Shown here: in pieces, positions 26,197-36,250 of the stretch | How positions within the stretch are numbered: the first letter of the stretch is position 1 | Layout: each line of letters starts with the position of its first letter | DNA from: Clostridium culturomicium | GTDB lineage: Bacteria; Bacillota; Clostridia; Clostridiales; Clostridiaceae | DNA: 64,000 nt | NCBI RefSeq assembly: GCF_000821305.1 | Contig: NZ_CCXK01000014.1 | Span: forward strand, 483,445-547,444 | Direction: 5' to 3' | The notes under the pieces: model-generated | Databases searched by the model: none | What the model was told of the DNA's origin: nothing | What the model saw: the letters and a program-made list of their open reading frames with translations, nothing else | Program-made: the position numbers and the translations under genes

Positions 26197-27070
26197 CCCC
26201 AGGTGATAAAAATTTATTTATTAACTCCTTATTATTATATATTTTTACCCCGTTTCTTATAACGCTAATTTTAAATTCCTTCCCCTTAATACTTTCTCCA
26301 TCCACATTACAAACAACCTCTTCAGCACTATTAATTACAACATACTCACTTTGTTTCTTAGTAATAATAGCTAAGTTTTCATGTGTCCCTTTTATTAACT
26401 TCAAAAAACAAAAAGGAATCTTCAATTTTGAAACCTTATTTACAAAGTATATGTCAAAAAGCCCATCACAAAGTTGTGCATTCGGTGCAATATTAAATCC
26501 TCCACCATAATATCGTCCATTGCATATAGCCAAAAGAGTAAATTTATCCTTTTTCCAAAACTCATTAAGCTTTAGTTCTAACTCTTTAAACTTATATTTT
26601 ATAAAGGTGTAAACAATACTAATATTATATATCTGAGTAGGTGGAATTTTAACTTTTTTCATTATCTCATGTGCATTATCAGCTATATCCCCATCAATAC
26701 CAATGCAAGCAACATTAACAAAATACCTGTCATTAATTTTTCCCACATCCATTAAAAACTCTAACTTATCTATCCCCTCTAAAGTTCTATTGAAATCATT
26801 CCCACTACCTGCCGGTATAACTGCAAATAGATTTTTAGAACCAATAATTCCATTAACAACTTCATTCATAGTTCCATCTCCACCTACACTATATATAATA
26901 CATTGAGATTCTTTATAACTCTCTGTTATTTTTGTTGCATCCATAGGATTTTTTGTATAGTGTATAATAAAGTCCAGATCCTCTTCCTGACAAACCCTTG
27001 CAATATTTTTTACTATCTTTAAACTCTTTCCTCCACCTGCCAGTGGATTTACTATAAAAACATGTCTCAT
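26159..27070 (-). CDS. Diacylglycerol/lipid kinase family protein (YegS/DgkB type)
   Basis: A 303-residue kinase with the DAGK catalytic signature: NPLAGGGKS nucleotide loop at residues about 8-16, YSVGGDGTMNEVVNG (about 60-74) and IPAGSGNDFNR (about 84-94). The C-terminal half is the beta-sandwich typical of the family, with VCNVDGE near residue 262. It phosphorylates a membrane lipid such as diacylglycerol or undecaprenol; which one is not decided by sequence. Ends inside the EcsC-like gene, so both are one operon. Confidence 0.88.
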   Translation of the reverse strand: MRHVFIVNPLAGGGKSLKIVKNIARVCQEEDLDFIIHYTKNPMDATKITESYKESQCIIYSVGGDGTMNEVVNGIIGSKNLFAVIPAGSGNDFNRTLEGIDKLEFLMDVGKINDRYFVNVACIGIDGDIADNAHEIMKKVKIPPTQIYNISIVYTFIKYKFKELELKLNEFWKKDKFTLLAICNGRYYGGGFNIAPNAQLCDGLFDIYFVNKVSKLKIPFCFLKLIKGTHENLAIITKKQSEYVVINSAEEVVCNVDGESIKGKEFKISVIRNGVKIYNNKELINKFLSPGGEVFEENYRQAT

Positions 27071-27149
27071 TTATACCCAACCCCTAAAACAACCTTTATG
27101 TCATCTATCTAGATTTCTCTCCATAAAATTATACCATATTAATACAAAT

Positions 27150-27178
27150 AAAAAGTCATAGATTTCTCTATGACTTTT
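27150..27178 (-). terminator. Terminator of the propeller sensor kinase gene
   Basis: Stem AAAAGTCATAGA, TTTC loop, TCTATGACTTTT, about 20 bases after the stop at 27197. Confidence 0.87.
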
Positions 27179-27196
27179 ATCACAAATTTAATTTAG

Positions 27197-30100
27197 TTAT
27201 TCTACTGGCAGCTCAATAATAAATGAACTACCTTCTCCAACCTTACTTTTCACTTTAATAGATCCATTATGTAAATCTATAATTTGCTTTGTAATGGTTA
27301 ATCCTAAACCACTTCCACCTTTAACTTCTGCATTAATATCAACAACCTGATTAAATCTATTGAATATTAATTCCTGATATTCTTCCGCAATACCTATTCC
27401 AGTGTCCCTTATGATTATTCTGACTTTATCATCTAAATCTTGTAATAACACAGTTATGCTTCCGCCTATTGGCGTAAATTTAGTAGCATTACTTATTAAA
27501 TTTATTATACACCTTTCAATATCCTGTTGATCACAGCTAATATTTTTTTCCTCAACTTCAGGATCAATTATAAGTTCAATCCCCTTATCTTCTACATATT
27601 CCTTAAGACTTAGCGCCACTTCTTCAACTAAATAAACAATATCAACTTTCTTTTTGTTTATAGTATATTTCCCATGATCTAACTTCGAAATGTCTATAAG
27701 GTTATTAATAAGTGTAAGTAATCTAGTGTTGTTTCGCCTTATTATACTAAGGTAATGTTCCAGCTTGCTTTTTTCTAGATTATTATCACGATTTAATGTT
27801 GTAATAAGCTGTTCTGTAGTATGAAGAACATTTAGCGGCGTTCTTAATTCATGAGATAAATTTATAAAATAACTATTTTTATTTCTCTCTAATTTAATAA
27901 CTTTTTCGAATAACTTTTTATTTTTATTCATTTCCGCTCTCAATTCATCTGTCCTTCTATCTACTAAAGCATCAAGTTTTTTAACTTTATTTTTTGGGTG
28001 TATAATTATTAACGCTATCATCACAATGTAACTAAAACTAGCAGGCCAACTAAGCCATATCGGTCTCTTTATCTCAAAATTAACATTACTTTCATCACTA
28101 ACAAATCCTTTGCTATTTACAGCTCTTACTCTTAAATTATATTTACCAGAGCTTAGATTACTAAACAGTATACTTGTACTATCCGCTAGCCTCCACTCTG
28201 AATCTGCTCCTTCAAGTAAGTAATAATACCTAATTCCCCTTATATTTTTGTAATCTGGCAAAAATACATTCATTTTAATATTATTTTCATCATGCCTGAA
28301 TTTCTTACCGTTTATATTCTCAACTCTCATTCCATTAACAGTAAAATCCTCAAATACTACATTCGTTATGTGTTCACTCACTTTTAAATCTTGAGGATAA
28401 AAAGAATTCATTCCATTTATACCCCCAAAAAATAATTCACCATCCTTAGCTTTTAAATATGCTTCACCATTAAATTCATTACTTTGAAGGCCATCAACTA
28501 TATTAAAATTAATAAATTTATGATCTTCTAAATTATAAGTTGAAATTCCTCCATTTGTTGATAACCATGGCTGTCCTGAGTCATCAAACAATATTCCATA
28601 AATAGTGTTGTTAGCTAACCCATGTTCTGTGGTAAAATTAGCAAATTTATTGATTTCCTTGTTATAAACAGAAAGCCCTCCGCTAGTTCCTATCCAAATC
28701 CGCCCCTCTTTATCTTCTGCAATACAACGAATAGAATTATCAATAATTGATGAAGAATTATTTTCATCATAAATATAATTAGTAACTTCTCTTGTAAATG
28801 GATTAATTTTTGTTAGTCCTCCATTAACAAAACTTCCAAGCCAATAGTACCCCTCACTATCCTGGAAAATTGCTCCACTATACCTATCGTCAACATTTAT
28901 ATCTCCAAGTGCATAATTTATATCAATAATTTCATTAGTATCTACATTTAAAATACAGAAGCCATCCATTGTACCTATCCATAAATTATTTTTATCATCT
29001 AAAAATAAATTTTTTATATTTTTAGATACTAGTCCTTCTGCTTCTTTATAAACCTTCAAAGTGCCATTGCTTTTATCTATTATATTTAGCCCATTATTAG
29101 TACCTAGAAATATTAAGTCCTTATATCCTACTATGTCATTTATTCTATTACTACTTAAATTTAGACTATTGTCAACATTAACTGTTGCAATATTGTTTCT
29201 TTCCTTATCTAATATATTTACTCCATTGGCATTAGTACCAACCCATAAATACCCTTCATCATCCTCATAAATACCTTGAACCATATTTTGATTTATTGTT
29301 GTTTTATCAAAAGGATCATTTTTATAATGTTTAATACTATTAGTTGGATCAAATACACTAATTCCAGCATATGTTCCAACCCAAAGCATCCCACCTTTAT
29401 CTTCAATAACTGTGAAAATAGAATCATCAACTAAACTTCTTTTGTCATAGGTTTTATGTTTATATAATTCCATTTTATCTTTACTGTCATTATATTTAAT
29501 TAATCCCCCACTACTACTTATCCATAAAGTATCGTTACTATCTCTATAAAAATTCCTTATATGTTCTCCTGGTTTTTCTTCAAATCCCCAGGTTTCTTTA
29601 TTATAATGTGTAACCTCTTTTGTCTTCATATTAACTTTAGCTGCACCATTAGAATAGGTTCCTATCCATACTACATCATTTTTATCACAATATACTTTAT
29701 ATATAATATCATCTGGTATTGAATCTTCAGTTCCATCACTAACGTATTGGACAACTTCTTTAGTTTCATAGGAAATTTTATTAAGACCTTTAGTTGTTCC
29801 TAACCATATATCTCCATTATCATCTTCATCTAAAGAATAGATTTCTTCACTCGTTAACTTCCCTTTTTCAATAAATGGTTCAAAGGAGTCAGTTGATTCA
29901 TTGTATATATCTAAGCCTCCTATGGTACCAATTAGGATTTCACCATTTTTTAAGATTATCATATCTCCAATATTGTAATGTGATAAATTACCTTCATTTT
30001 TATCCTGTAGATAATTCGTTATAGTTCCCGTGCTATGATTAATCTTACTTACACCATTTATAGTACCTACCCATATATTGCCTTTATCATCCTCTTCTAA

Positions 30101-30388
30101 ATCTACAATATAATTATTTACAATGCTGTTTTCATTCTTCTTCTGCTGCCGATACACCTTGAATTTATATCCATTATAACAATTTAATCCATCATTTGTC
30201 CCTATCCATATATATCCATTTTTATCTTGAAGCATAGTTTCTACCGTAGCTTGGGACAATCCCTCTTCTATAGTGATATTTCTAAAATTCATTCTATCAA
30301 ATGCACTACATTCCAAGGTAAGATTAATCCATATAAAAAAACATATATAAAATACTATTCTAACTTTATTCCCTAATCCAGCTTCCAT
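27197..30388 (-). CDS. Two-component propeller (Reg_prop/Y_Y_Y) sensor histidine kinase
   Basis: A 1063-residue membrane sensor. After a signal-anchor (about 8-28) come about 14 Reg_prop repeats, each with the hallmark GxIWIGT or GYLWVGT strand, building one or two seven-bladed propellers outside the cell (about 30-680). A Y_Y_Y domain (about 690-775), one membrane helix (about 783-800), a coiled coil, HisKA with LSHELRTPLN and an intact HATPase domain (DTGIGI, GSGLGLTI) follow. This is the sensor half of Bacteroides HTCS proteins, but there is no receiver or AraC domain at the C terminus and no response regulator beside it. Such sensors often bind oligosaccharides; the ligand here is unknown. 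Confidence 0.9.
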   Translation of the reverse strand: MEAGLGNKVRIVFYICFFIWINLTLECSAFDRMNFRNITIEEGLSQATVETMLQDKNGYIWIGTNDGLNCYNGYKFKVYRQQKKNENSIVNNYIVDLEEDDKGNIWVGTINGVSKINHSTGTITNYLQDKNEGNLSHYNIGDMIILKNGEILIGTIGGLDIYNESTDSFEPFIEKGKLTSEEIYSLDEDDNGDIWLGTTKGLNKISYETKEVVQYVSDGTEDSIPDDIIYKVYCDKNDVVWIGTYSNGAAKVNMKTKEVTHYNKETWGFEEKPGEHIRNFYRDSNDTLWISSSGGLIKYNDSKDKMELYKHKTYDKRSLVDDSIFTVIEDKGGMLWVGTYAGISVFDPTNSIKHYKNDPFDKTTINQNMVQGIYEDDEGYLWVGTNANGVNILDKERNNIATVNVDNSLNLSSNRINDIVGYKDLIFLGTNNGLNIIDKSNGTLKVYKEAEGLVSKNIKNLFLDDKNNLWIGTMDGFCILNVDTNEIIDINYALGDINVDDRYSGAIFQDSEGYYWLGSFVNGGLTKINPFTREVTNYIYDENNSSSIIDNSIRCIAEDKEGRIWIGTSGGLSVYNKEINKFANFTTEHGLANNTIYGILFDDSGQPWLSTNGGISTYNLEDHKFINFNIVDGLQSNEFNGEAYLKAKDGELFFGGINGMNSFYPQDLKVSEHITNVVFEDFTVNGMRVENINGKKFRHDENNIKMNVFLPDYKNIRGIRYYYLLEGADSEWRLADSTSILFSNLSSGKYNLRVRAVNSKGFVSDESNVNFEIKRPIWLSWPASFSYIVMIALIIIHPKNKVKKLDALVDRRTDELRAEMNKNKKLFEKVIKLERNKNSYFINLSHELRTPLNVLHTTEQLITTLNRDNNLEKSKLEHYLSIIRRNNTRLLTLINNLIDISKLDHGKYTINKKKVDIVYLVEEVALSLKEYVEDKGIELIIDPEVEEKNISCDQQDIERCIINLISNATKFTPIGGSITVLLQDLDDKVRIIIRDTGIGIAEEYQELIFNRFNQVVDINAEVKGGSGLGLTITKQIIDLHNGSIKVKSKVGEGSSFIIELPVE

Positions 30389-30689
30389 TATTTTATCCTT
30401 TTCAACAAAATTCTCTTTTATTAAATTATACTACACTACCATCACCATGTCATTGCTTTACTAGAATGCATTTTCCCATTTATTAACTATATAATGTATT
30501 ATATTCTCTATTTTACATGTTATTATGTCAAACTCACATATTCTTTTGCAATCTATAGTCATAATTATAAACAATCAAAAGTATTATTATCCTTACTTTT
30601 CTCTTAAACACTCACAATAAAGAAATAAAAAAACACTGGATTAAATTTAAAGGTAAGGTTGAGCTTCTATAAAACAACATTGATAATTT
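30389..30689. other. Noncoding gap upstream of the propeller kinase
   Basis: About 300 AT-rich bases that must hold the kinase promoter. I find no gene, no leader structure and no convincing operator. Confidence 0.5.
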
Positions 30690-30722
30690 AAAACCCTAGA
30701 AAGCAAAAGCTCCTAGGGTTTT
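30690..30722 (-). terminator. Terminator of the DUF362 gene
   Basis: Stem AAAACCCTAG, 13-base loop, CTAGGGTTTT, about 20 bases after the stop at 30745. Confidence 0.8.
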
Positions 30723-30744
30723 CTTATAGATAATAAATATAATT

Positions 30745-31854
30745 TTAGATTTCTATTAATTCATATTCCTTATTTCCTAAACCTAATTTCACTGCATGAT
30801 CAATACATACTTCCCAATTTGTTTCTGGATGAGTATTTATAAAGTGATCATGAGTATGGTGTTGCTTTTCACCTAGATAACTTGTGCTAATTGCCTTTTG
30901 CTTATTTGCAGCATCAACACAAGCCATATCTAATGCTACTGGATCAAAAGATGCAAACATTCCTACATCAGGTATAATAGCTGCATCATTTTCGCTGTGA
31001 CAGTCACAGCATGGTGATACATCTATAACTAAGCTAATATGGAAATGTGGCCTTCCATGAAGAACTGCCTTAGAATATTCAGCAATCTTCTTATTCAAAA
31101 TATCATTAGCAGCGTACTCTGAATTTCTTATTGCATCAAAGTTACAGTTACCTATACATCTTCCACAACCTACACACTTATCATGATTAATCTGTGCTTT
31201 CTTATTTTCATCAAAAGAAATTGCATCATGAGCACAAATTCTCTTGCAAGCTCCGCAGGAAACACATCTTTCTTTACCAATTGTTGGTTTTCCACTACAA
31301 TGCATTTCCATCTTTCCAGCACGAGAACCACAACCCATTCCAATATTTTTTAAAGCTCCTCCAAACCCTGTTGATTCATGTCCTTTGAAATGGTTCATAG
31401 AAATAAAGATATCTGCATCCATTATTGCTTGGCCAATCTTAGCTTCTTCTACGTATTCTCCACCCTCAACTGGTACACGTTCTTCATCAGTTCCCTTTAA
31501 ACCATCTGCAATAATAACATGACATCCTGTTGTAAATGGATTGTATCCATTCTCATATGCAGCATCAAGGTGTTCTAATGCATTCTTTCGTCTTCCAACA
31601 TATAAAGTATTACAATCTGTTAAAAATGGTTTTCCACCATTAGCCTTTATTAAGTCCACTATAACCTTTGAATAATTAGGTCTTAAATAAGCTAGGTTTC
31701 CAGGCTCTCCAAAATGAATTTTTATTGCAACAAATTTTTCCTTAAAGTCAATCTCCTCAATACCCGCTCTTTTAACCAGCTTTTCAAGCTTTTGAAGTAA
31801 ATTCATTGTTGAAGTTGTTCTTAAGTTTCCAAAATAAACTTTAGATTTTTCCAT
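30745..31854 (-). CDS. DUF362 protein with two 4Fe-4S clusters
   Basis: A 369-residue cytoplasmic protein: DUF362 region (about 1-185 and 245-340) interrupted by a ferredoxin module with CVSCGACKRICAHDAI and CVGCGRCIGNCNFDAI, enough Cys for two 4Fe-4S clusters. Additional Cys/His (SPCCDCHSEND) may bind metal. The family is common in anaerobes and thought to be redox-active; no reaction is established. Single gene between a terminator and a long noncoding gap. GGGGGAGCAAAAAAT precedes the ATG. Confidence 0.85.
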   Translation of the reverse strand: MEKSKVYFGNLRTTSTMNLLQKLEKLVKRAGIEEIDFKEKFVAIKIHFGEPGNLAYLRPNYSKVIVDLIKANGGKPFLTDCNTLYVGRRKNALEHLDAAYENGYNPFTTGCHVIIADGLKGTDEERVPVEGGEYVEEAKIGQAIMDADIFISMNHFKGHESTGFGGALKNIGMGCGSRAGKMEMHCSGKPTIGKERCVSCGACKRICAHDAISFDENKKAQINHDKCVGCGRCIGNCNFDAIRNSEYAANDILNKKIAEYSKAVLHGRPHFHISLVIDVSPCCDCHSENDAAIIPDVGMFASFDPVALDMACVDAANKQKAISTSYLGEKQHHTHDHFINTHPETNWEVCIDHAVKLGLGNKEYELIEI

Positions 31855-32311
31855 ATTTTTTGCTCCCCCGTTTCTTTTATATAACCTTCCTTAAAAGTAT
31901 TAACCCAATAATATACTAAAAATACTCTTAAATCCAATTTTTATTTTAACATACTAATTATTACTTTTACATTGTTCTAATTTCATTGTGTAATATATTC
32001 ACATTTATAGAACCAAATTATAAATCATATCCTCTGTTCACTTGATGCGAATACACCCAAACTCTTATTTATCTCTGCATAGGACCTTTGGTATAAATCG
32101 ATTTTGCCTCACAACCACTCTCATCCTTTACCCTTGAATATTTTATCTCAAAGCAATAGTAATTACTCTCTATATTAAATCATCATATTGTTTTGGAGTT
32201 ATTTTCAATCACCCTGACATATTTAACATTTGAAAAGTAAGTATTTCCATAAAATATGTAAGATTTTAATTTGTATATCCGTGATAATTATACTTTTTAT
32301 AGAAATTTTAG
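31855..32311. other. Noncoding gap between divergent genes
   Basis: About 455 bases between the minus-strand DUF362 gene and the plus-strand trpP promoter. It must contain the DUF362 promoter. I see no frame with a ribosome binding site and no structured RNA; part of it is less AT-rich (about 32030-32160) but has no recognisable content. Confidence 0.5.
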
Positions 32312-32340
32312 TTGACAATATGTAATAAAACAAATATTAT
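32312..32340 (+). promoter_or_regulatory. Promoter of the trpP T-box transcript
   Basis: TTGACA (32312-32317), 17 bases, TATTAT (32335-32340); same hexamers and spacing as the aspS T-box promoter. Confidence 0.82.
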
Positions 32341-32346
32341 ACTATT

Positions 32347-32688
32347 AAGATGAATTTACTCATTCAAACTAATGTTGAAATGAGTTTCATTTTATTATAT
32401 TTTAATCCTTTGATAAGGAGTAGTATCTAAATTTAGCTTCTATACAGAGAGTTAGCATTGGTGAGAGTCTAGCAAGAAAAAATTTAGTGAATGGACCTTT
32501 GAGGAGTAATTCGAAACCCGATTTTATGGGGGAGTAGTGTTTACCGTGGGCTGCACGTTATAGCAGATAAAGTATGTTAGTACTTGAAAATGAGTGGCAT
32601 AATTCATGTAGTATTCTATTTATATTATGCAATTTAGGTGGTATCGCGGTTAACTTCGTCCTATATTTTTAGGATGGAGCTTTTTTTT
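32347..32688 (+). promoter_or_regulatory. Tryptophan T-box riboswitch
   Basis: Complete T-box leader: AAGGAGTAGTATC start of Stem I, AGAGAG and GGTGAGAGTC distal-loop motifs, then the specifier loop GTGAA-TGG-ACC with TGG (Trp) at 32492-32494. Next are AGTAG, ACCGTG and the T-box TTAGGTGGTATCGCGG (32634-32649), and the terminator. Uncharged tRNA-Trp should stabilise the antiterminator and switch on the transporter gene that follows. Confidence 0.92.
32654..32688 (+). terminator. Terminator of the tryptophan T-box
   Basis: Stem CTTCGTCCTA, six-base loop, TAGGATGGAG with two wobble pairs, then a run of eight T. Confidence 0.88.
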
Positions 32689-32800
32689 ATTCTTTTTTAT
32701 TATCGAGGAGGTGATTTTGATGTTGTGAACCTATGCTGAATCAGCAAGTGATGAAAGTGAATGGATAAATTATTTTAAAAATTTTAGGAGGAATATTTTT

Positions 32801-33355
32801 ATGAAAAGAAATTTAAACACTAACAAAATGGTTCTTAATGCATTACTGCTGGCTATAGGGGCAATTCTACATCAAATCACACCAGCCTTAGGATTTCCTA
32901 TGCAGCCAGATATGGCTCTTGCTATGCTTTTTATTATAATCATCTTAAATAAAGATGATTATAAATCCTGTTTTGTGGCCTCTATTATTACTGGAATTTT
33001 TACTGCTATGACAACAAAATTTCCTGGAGGACAATTACCCAATATAATTGATAAACTTGTTACTTTTCAAATTACTTATATTCTATTAACTTTACTTATT
33101 AAGATTAAGTCAATAAATACTCTAAAATCTATAAAACAAAATAGTCTTTTAATGTGTATAATTCTTCCAATAGGAACTCTTATAAGTGGCACAACCTTCC
33201 TTACTTCTGCTATGTTTATAGTAGGTCTTCCAACTACATTCAGTGCTTTATTCTTAACCATTGTAGTTCCAACAACATTCTTAAACACAGCCTGTGGTAT
33301 GTTTTTATTTAAAATAATTTTAACTTCATTAAAAAGAAGTTCATTAGTCAACTAG
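32801..33355 (+). CDS. trpP: Tryptophan transporter TrpP
   Basis: A 184-residue integral membrane protein with about five hydrophobic helices. It shows the TrpP/YhaG pattern: short basic N terminus, ALLLAIGAILHQITPALGFPMQPD, and TAMTTKFPGGQLPNIIDK. It imports tryptophan. The family assignment is confirmed by the Trp-specific T-box leader directly upstream. TTAGGAGGAATATTTTT gives a strong ribosome binding site. Transcribed alone up to the bidirectional terminator at 33400. Confidence 0.9.
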   Translation: MKRNLNTNKMVLNALLLAIGAILHQITPALGFPMQPDMALAMLFIIIILNKDDYKSCFVASIITGIFTAMTTKFPGGQLPNIIDKLVTFQITYILLTLLIKIKSINTLKSIKQNSLLMCIILPIGTLISGTTFLTSAMFIVGLPTTFSALFLTIVVPTTFLNTACGMFLFKIILTSLKRSSLVN

Positions 33356-33399
33356 AAAACTTTCGTAGTTGATTAACCCTTTATATTATAGTTAGATAA

Positions 33400-33429
33400 A
33401 AAGGAGCTAGATTTTATCTATGCTCCTTT
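33400..33429. terminator. Bidirectional terminator between trpP and the DUF1847 gene
   Basis: Stem AAAGGAGC with inner TAGAT/ATCTA and closing GCTCCTTT, located between convergent genes. Confidence 0.8.
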
Positions 33430-33457
33430 AAAGACTACTTACATCTAAAATATATTA

Positions 33458-34078
33458 TTAATATAGTTTATCGTGATAGTATCCCTGTGATAAATATACT
33501 GCTGCTAAAGGATTATGTCCAGTTACTCTATCTTTAACTGCAAATACTGTAACTGGAGCATCCATATATTTAATCGCTAGTGTATCATGTCCTACACATA
33601 ATCCTAAAATAATATTAAAATCCGTATGCTCTTCATTAAGAAGTAACGCTTGTCCTATCGGATTGCACATAACTTCGTCTTTGCAGTTTCTAATAGTCTG
33701 ATCTTGACTTATTCCTATATCACTCTTGGGATATGCTCCATTTTTACAGAGCACTGAAGAAACTTGAAATCCATGATATTCTAAAATATTCTGTACATCT
33801 CTAGCTTCTTTTTGAAGTCCGACACAAAATGCCATTCCAATTTTTTTATATCCACATTTCTTCATGAAGTTAATAGTTTCCTCTAATCTTGTTTGTTTAC
33901 AATACCCTTCAGCCTCAACCAAGGCTGCATTATTAGCAATCATCAAATTCTCTTCATTTTTATATAGTTCCATAGCTTTACTTTGAACTTTTTCATTCTT
34001 GCTAGGACACTCATCAAGACTTTTTTCTAGATTTCTGCTCGAACATCCATGAAAACCACATTTTGAACAGTTAAACAT
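33458..34078 (-). CDS. DUF1847 Cys-rich protein
   Basis: A 206-residue cytoplasmic protein that opens with MFNCSKCGFHGC, a Cys cluster likely to bind zinc or iron-sulfur, and contains further conserved Cys (EAEGYCKQ, GMAFCVGLQ, VLCKNGA, MCNPIGQ, GLCVGHD). Length and Cys pattern match the DUF1847 family found in anaerobes; no function is known. I set the start at the ATG at 34078: AGGGGGA lies 7 bases before it, whereas the earlier ATG codons overlap or precede that site. Confidence 0.8.
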   Translation of the reverse strand: MFNCSKCGFHGCSSRNLEKSLDECPSKNEKVQSKAMELYKNEENLMIANNAALVEAEGYCKQTRLEETINFMKKCGYKKIGMAFCVGLQKEARDVQNILEYHGFQVSSVLCKNGAYPKSDIGISQDQTIRNCKDEVMCNPIGQALLLNEEHTDFNIILGLCVGHDTLAIKYMDAPVTVFAVKDRVTGHNPLAAVYLSQGYYHDKLY

Positions 34079-34370
34079 ACTCATTCCCCCTAATCTTCCC
34101 ATTCATGTTTCCTATATACTAATTATAAACATATTATCCATGTTTTGTATTAAACCTCTTTACTATTTTATTAATTTAATAATATAATTTTTTATATCTT
34201 CAAATCCACTTGTATATAATTATGAAAAACTGTCTATAATTAAAATATCAAAGTAATTTTCATGAAAGATGTTAGACCCCCATCTAGCATCACCCATCCT
34301 TTGATGAAATTCTGAAAAAGAATTTCCTCTTTATGTATTTAATTTACACATACTCAATTAAAACTTGAGT

Positions 34371-34410
34371 AAAAAAATGAGCTTTTACTATTTGTAAAAG
34401 CTCATTTTTT
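34371..34410 (-). terminator. Terminator of glmS
   Basis: Near-perfect stem AAAAATGAGCTTTTAC, five-base loop, GTAAAAGCTCATTTTT, about 15 bases after the stop. Confidence 0.9.
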
Positions 34411-34423
34411 TATATATTATTTA

Positions 34424-36250
34424 TTATTCTACTGTTACTGACTTAGCTAAATTTCTTGGCTTATCCACGTCACAGCCTTTTTCAATTGATAGGTAGTAAG
34501 ATAAAAGCTGCATTGGAATTATTGCTACAACTGGTGTAAATAAATCCATTACCTTTGGTATAAATACTACATTTTCAGTAGATTTTTCGATTTCAGTATG
34601 GCCTTCCTGCGCTACTGCTATTACATTAGCACCTCTTGCTATAACTTCCTTCATGTTACTTACAGTTTTATCAAATAAATCATTTTGAGTAGCTAAAGTT
34701 ACAACTATAGTTCCATCCTCGATAAGAGCTATAGGACCATGCTTTAATTCTCCTGATGCATAAGCTTCAGAGTGAACATAAGATATCTCTTTAACCTTTA
34801 ATGAAGCTTCCATTGCCACAGCATAATCTGTACCTCTTCCTAAGAAGAACATATCAGTATGCTCTTTTATTCTCTTAGCTAATTCGTGGATTGATTCTTC
34901 AGATGCTAAGGCAGCTTCTACCTTCTCAGGTAAAGTTGACATTTCCTTCTTCATATCCTCTAAGTCATGTGGATCAACAGTACCCTTCTGCTCTGCAAAG
35001 AATAAAGCTATTGTATACATTGCTATTAATTGAGTTACATATGCCTTTGTTGAAGCAACTGCAATCTCTGGTCCAGCCCAAGTATATAAAATATCATCAG
35101 CTTCTCTAGCCGCTGAACTTCCAACAACGTTTGTTACTGCAATAACTCTTGCGCCTCTTTCTTTAGCCATTTTCAAAGCAGCTAAAGTATCAGCAGTTTC
35201 TCCTGATTGACTTACAACTATCATTAAAGTATTTTGGTCTATAATTGGATCTCTATATCTGAATTCAGATGCTATATCAACCTCTACTGGTATTCTAGCA
35301 AGCTTCTCAATAACATACTTTCCAACAACTCCAGCGTGGTAAGCAGTTCCACAGGCAACTATATAAACTTTATTCAACTTTTCAATCTGCTCTTTTGTAA
35401 TGTGTATATCATCTATATTTACTGGATGACCTGGAACAATTCTTCCAGCCATAGTATCTTTTATTGCCTTTGGCTGCTCGTGAATTTCCTTCATCATGAA
35501 GTGCTCATATCCGCCTTTTTCAGCTGCATCCGCATTCCAAGTTACGTGGAATACTTCCTTCTCGATTTCTTTCTCGAAGTCGCCATAAATCTTAACTCCA
35601 TCTTTTGTCATTACAACGAATTCTTTGTTTTCTAAAAGATAAACGTCTCTTGTTTGGTTTAATACTGCTGGTATGTCTGAAGCTATGAAGTTTTCTCCAT
35701 CACCAAGACCAACTATAAGTGGGCTTTCATTTCTAACTGCAACTAATCTATCTGGTTCATTTTTGCAAATAACACCTATAGCATAGCTACCTTCTAACTT
35801 TTCAGTTGCTTCCATAACAGCATTTAAAAGATCACCTTTATAGTAATAATCAACTAGATTTGGTATTACCTCTGTATCTGTCTGTGATTTAAAAGTATAT
35901 CCTTTAGTCATTAACCACTCTTTTATTTTAATGTAGTTCTCAATTATTCCGTTGTGAACTACAGCTATTGTTCCATCTCCATTTGTATGAGGATGTGAAT
36001 TTACATCTGATGGACTTCCGTGTGTTGCCCATCTAGTGTGCCCTATTCCAACATATCCTTCAATTGGGCTTTCCTCTAATGCCGCCTCAAGGTTAGCAAG
36101 TCTGCCTTTACGCTTTGCTACATTTACACCGTTCTCGTTTAATATAGCAACCCCTGCAGAGTCATATCCTCTGTACTCTAACTTACTTAACCCCTCGATT
36201 AATAAAGGTGCCGCTTCTCTCTTTCCAAAATAACCAACTATTCCGCACAT
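34424..36250 (-). CDS. glmS: Glutamine-fructose-6-phosphate aminotransferase GlmS
   Basis: A 608-residue enzyme that makes glucosamine-6-phosphate from fructose-6-phosphate and glutamine, the first committed step to UDP-GlcNAc for cell wall. Cys 2 (MCGIVGYFG) is the glutaminase nucleophile. RWATHGSPSDVNSHPH, then two SIS isomerase domains (VACGTAYHAG; SQSGETADTLAALK; GRGTDYAVAMEASLKVKE) and C-terminal DKPRNLAKSVTVE complete a standard protein. AGGGAGG precedes the ATG. A glmS ribozyme 290 bases upstream gives feedback by product-induced mRNA cleavage. Confidence 0.97.
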   Translation of the reverse strand: MCGIVGYFGKREAAPLLIEGLSKLEYRGYDSAGVAILNENGVNVAKRKGRLANLEAALEESPIEGYVGIGHTRWATHGSPSDVNSHPHTNGDGTIAVVHNGIIENYIKIKEWLMTKGYTFKSQTDTEVIPNLVDYYYKGDLLNAVMEATEKLEGSYAIGVICKNEPDRLVAVRNESPLIVGLGDGENFIASDIPAVLNQTRDVYLLENKEFVVMTKDGVKIYGDFEKEIEKEVFHVTWNADAAEKGGYEHFMMKEIHEQPKAIKDTMAGRIVPGHPVNIDDIHITKEQIEKLNKVYIVACGTAYHAGVVGKYVIEKLARIPVEVDIASEFRYRDPIIDQNTLMIVVSQSGETADTLAALKMAKERGARVIAVTNVVGSSAAREADDILYTWAGPEIAVASTKAYVTQLIAMYTIALFFAEQKGTVDPHDLEDMKKEMSTLPEKVEAALASEESIHELAKRIKEHTDMFFLGRGTDYAVAMEASLKVKEISYVHSEAYASGELKHGPIALIEDGTIVVTLATQNDLFDKTVSNMKEVIARGANVIAVAQEGHTEIEKSTENVVFIPKVMDLFTPVVAIIPMQLLSYYLSIEKGCDVDKPRNLAKSVTVE

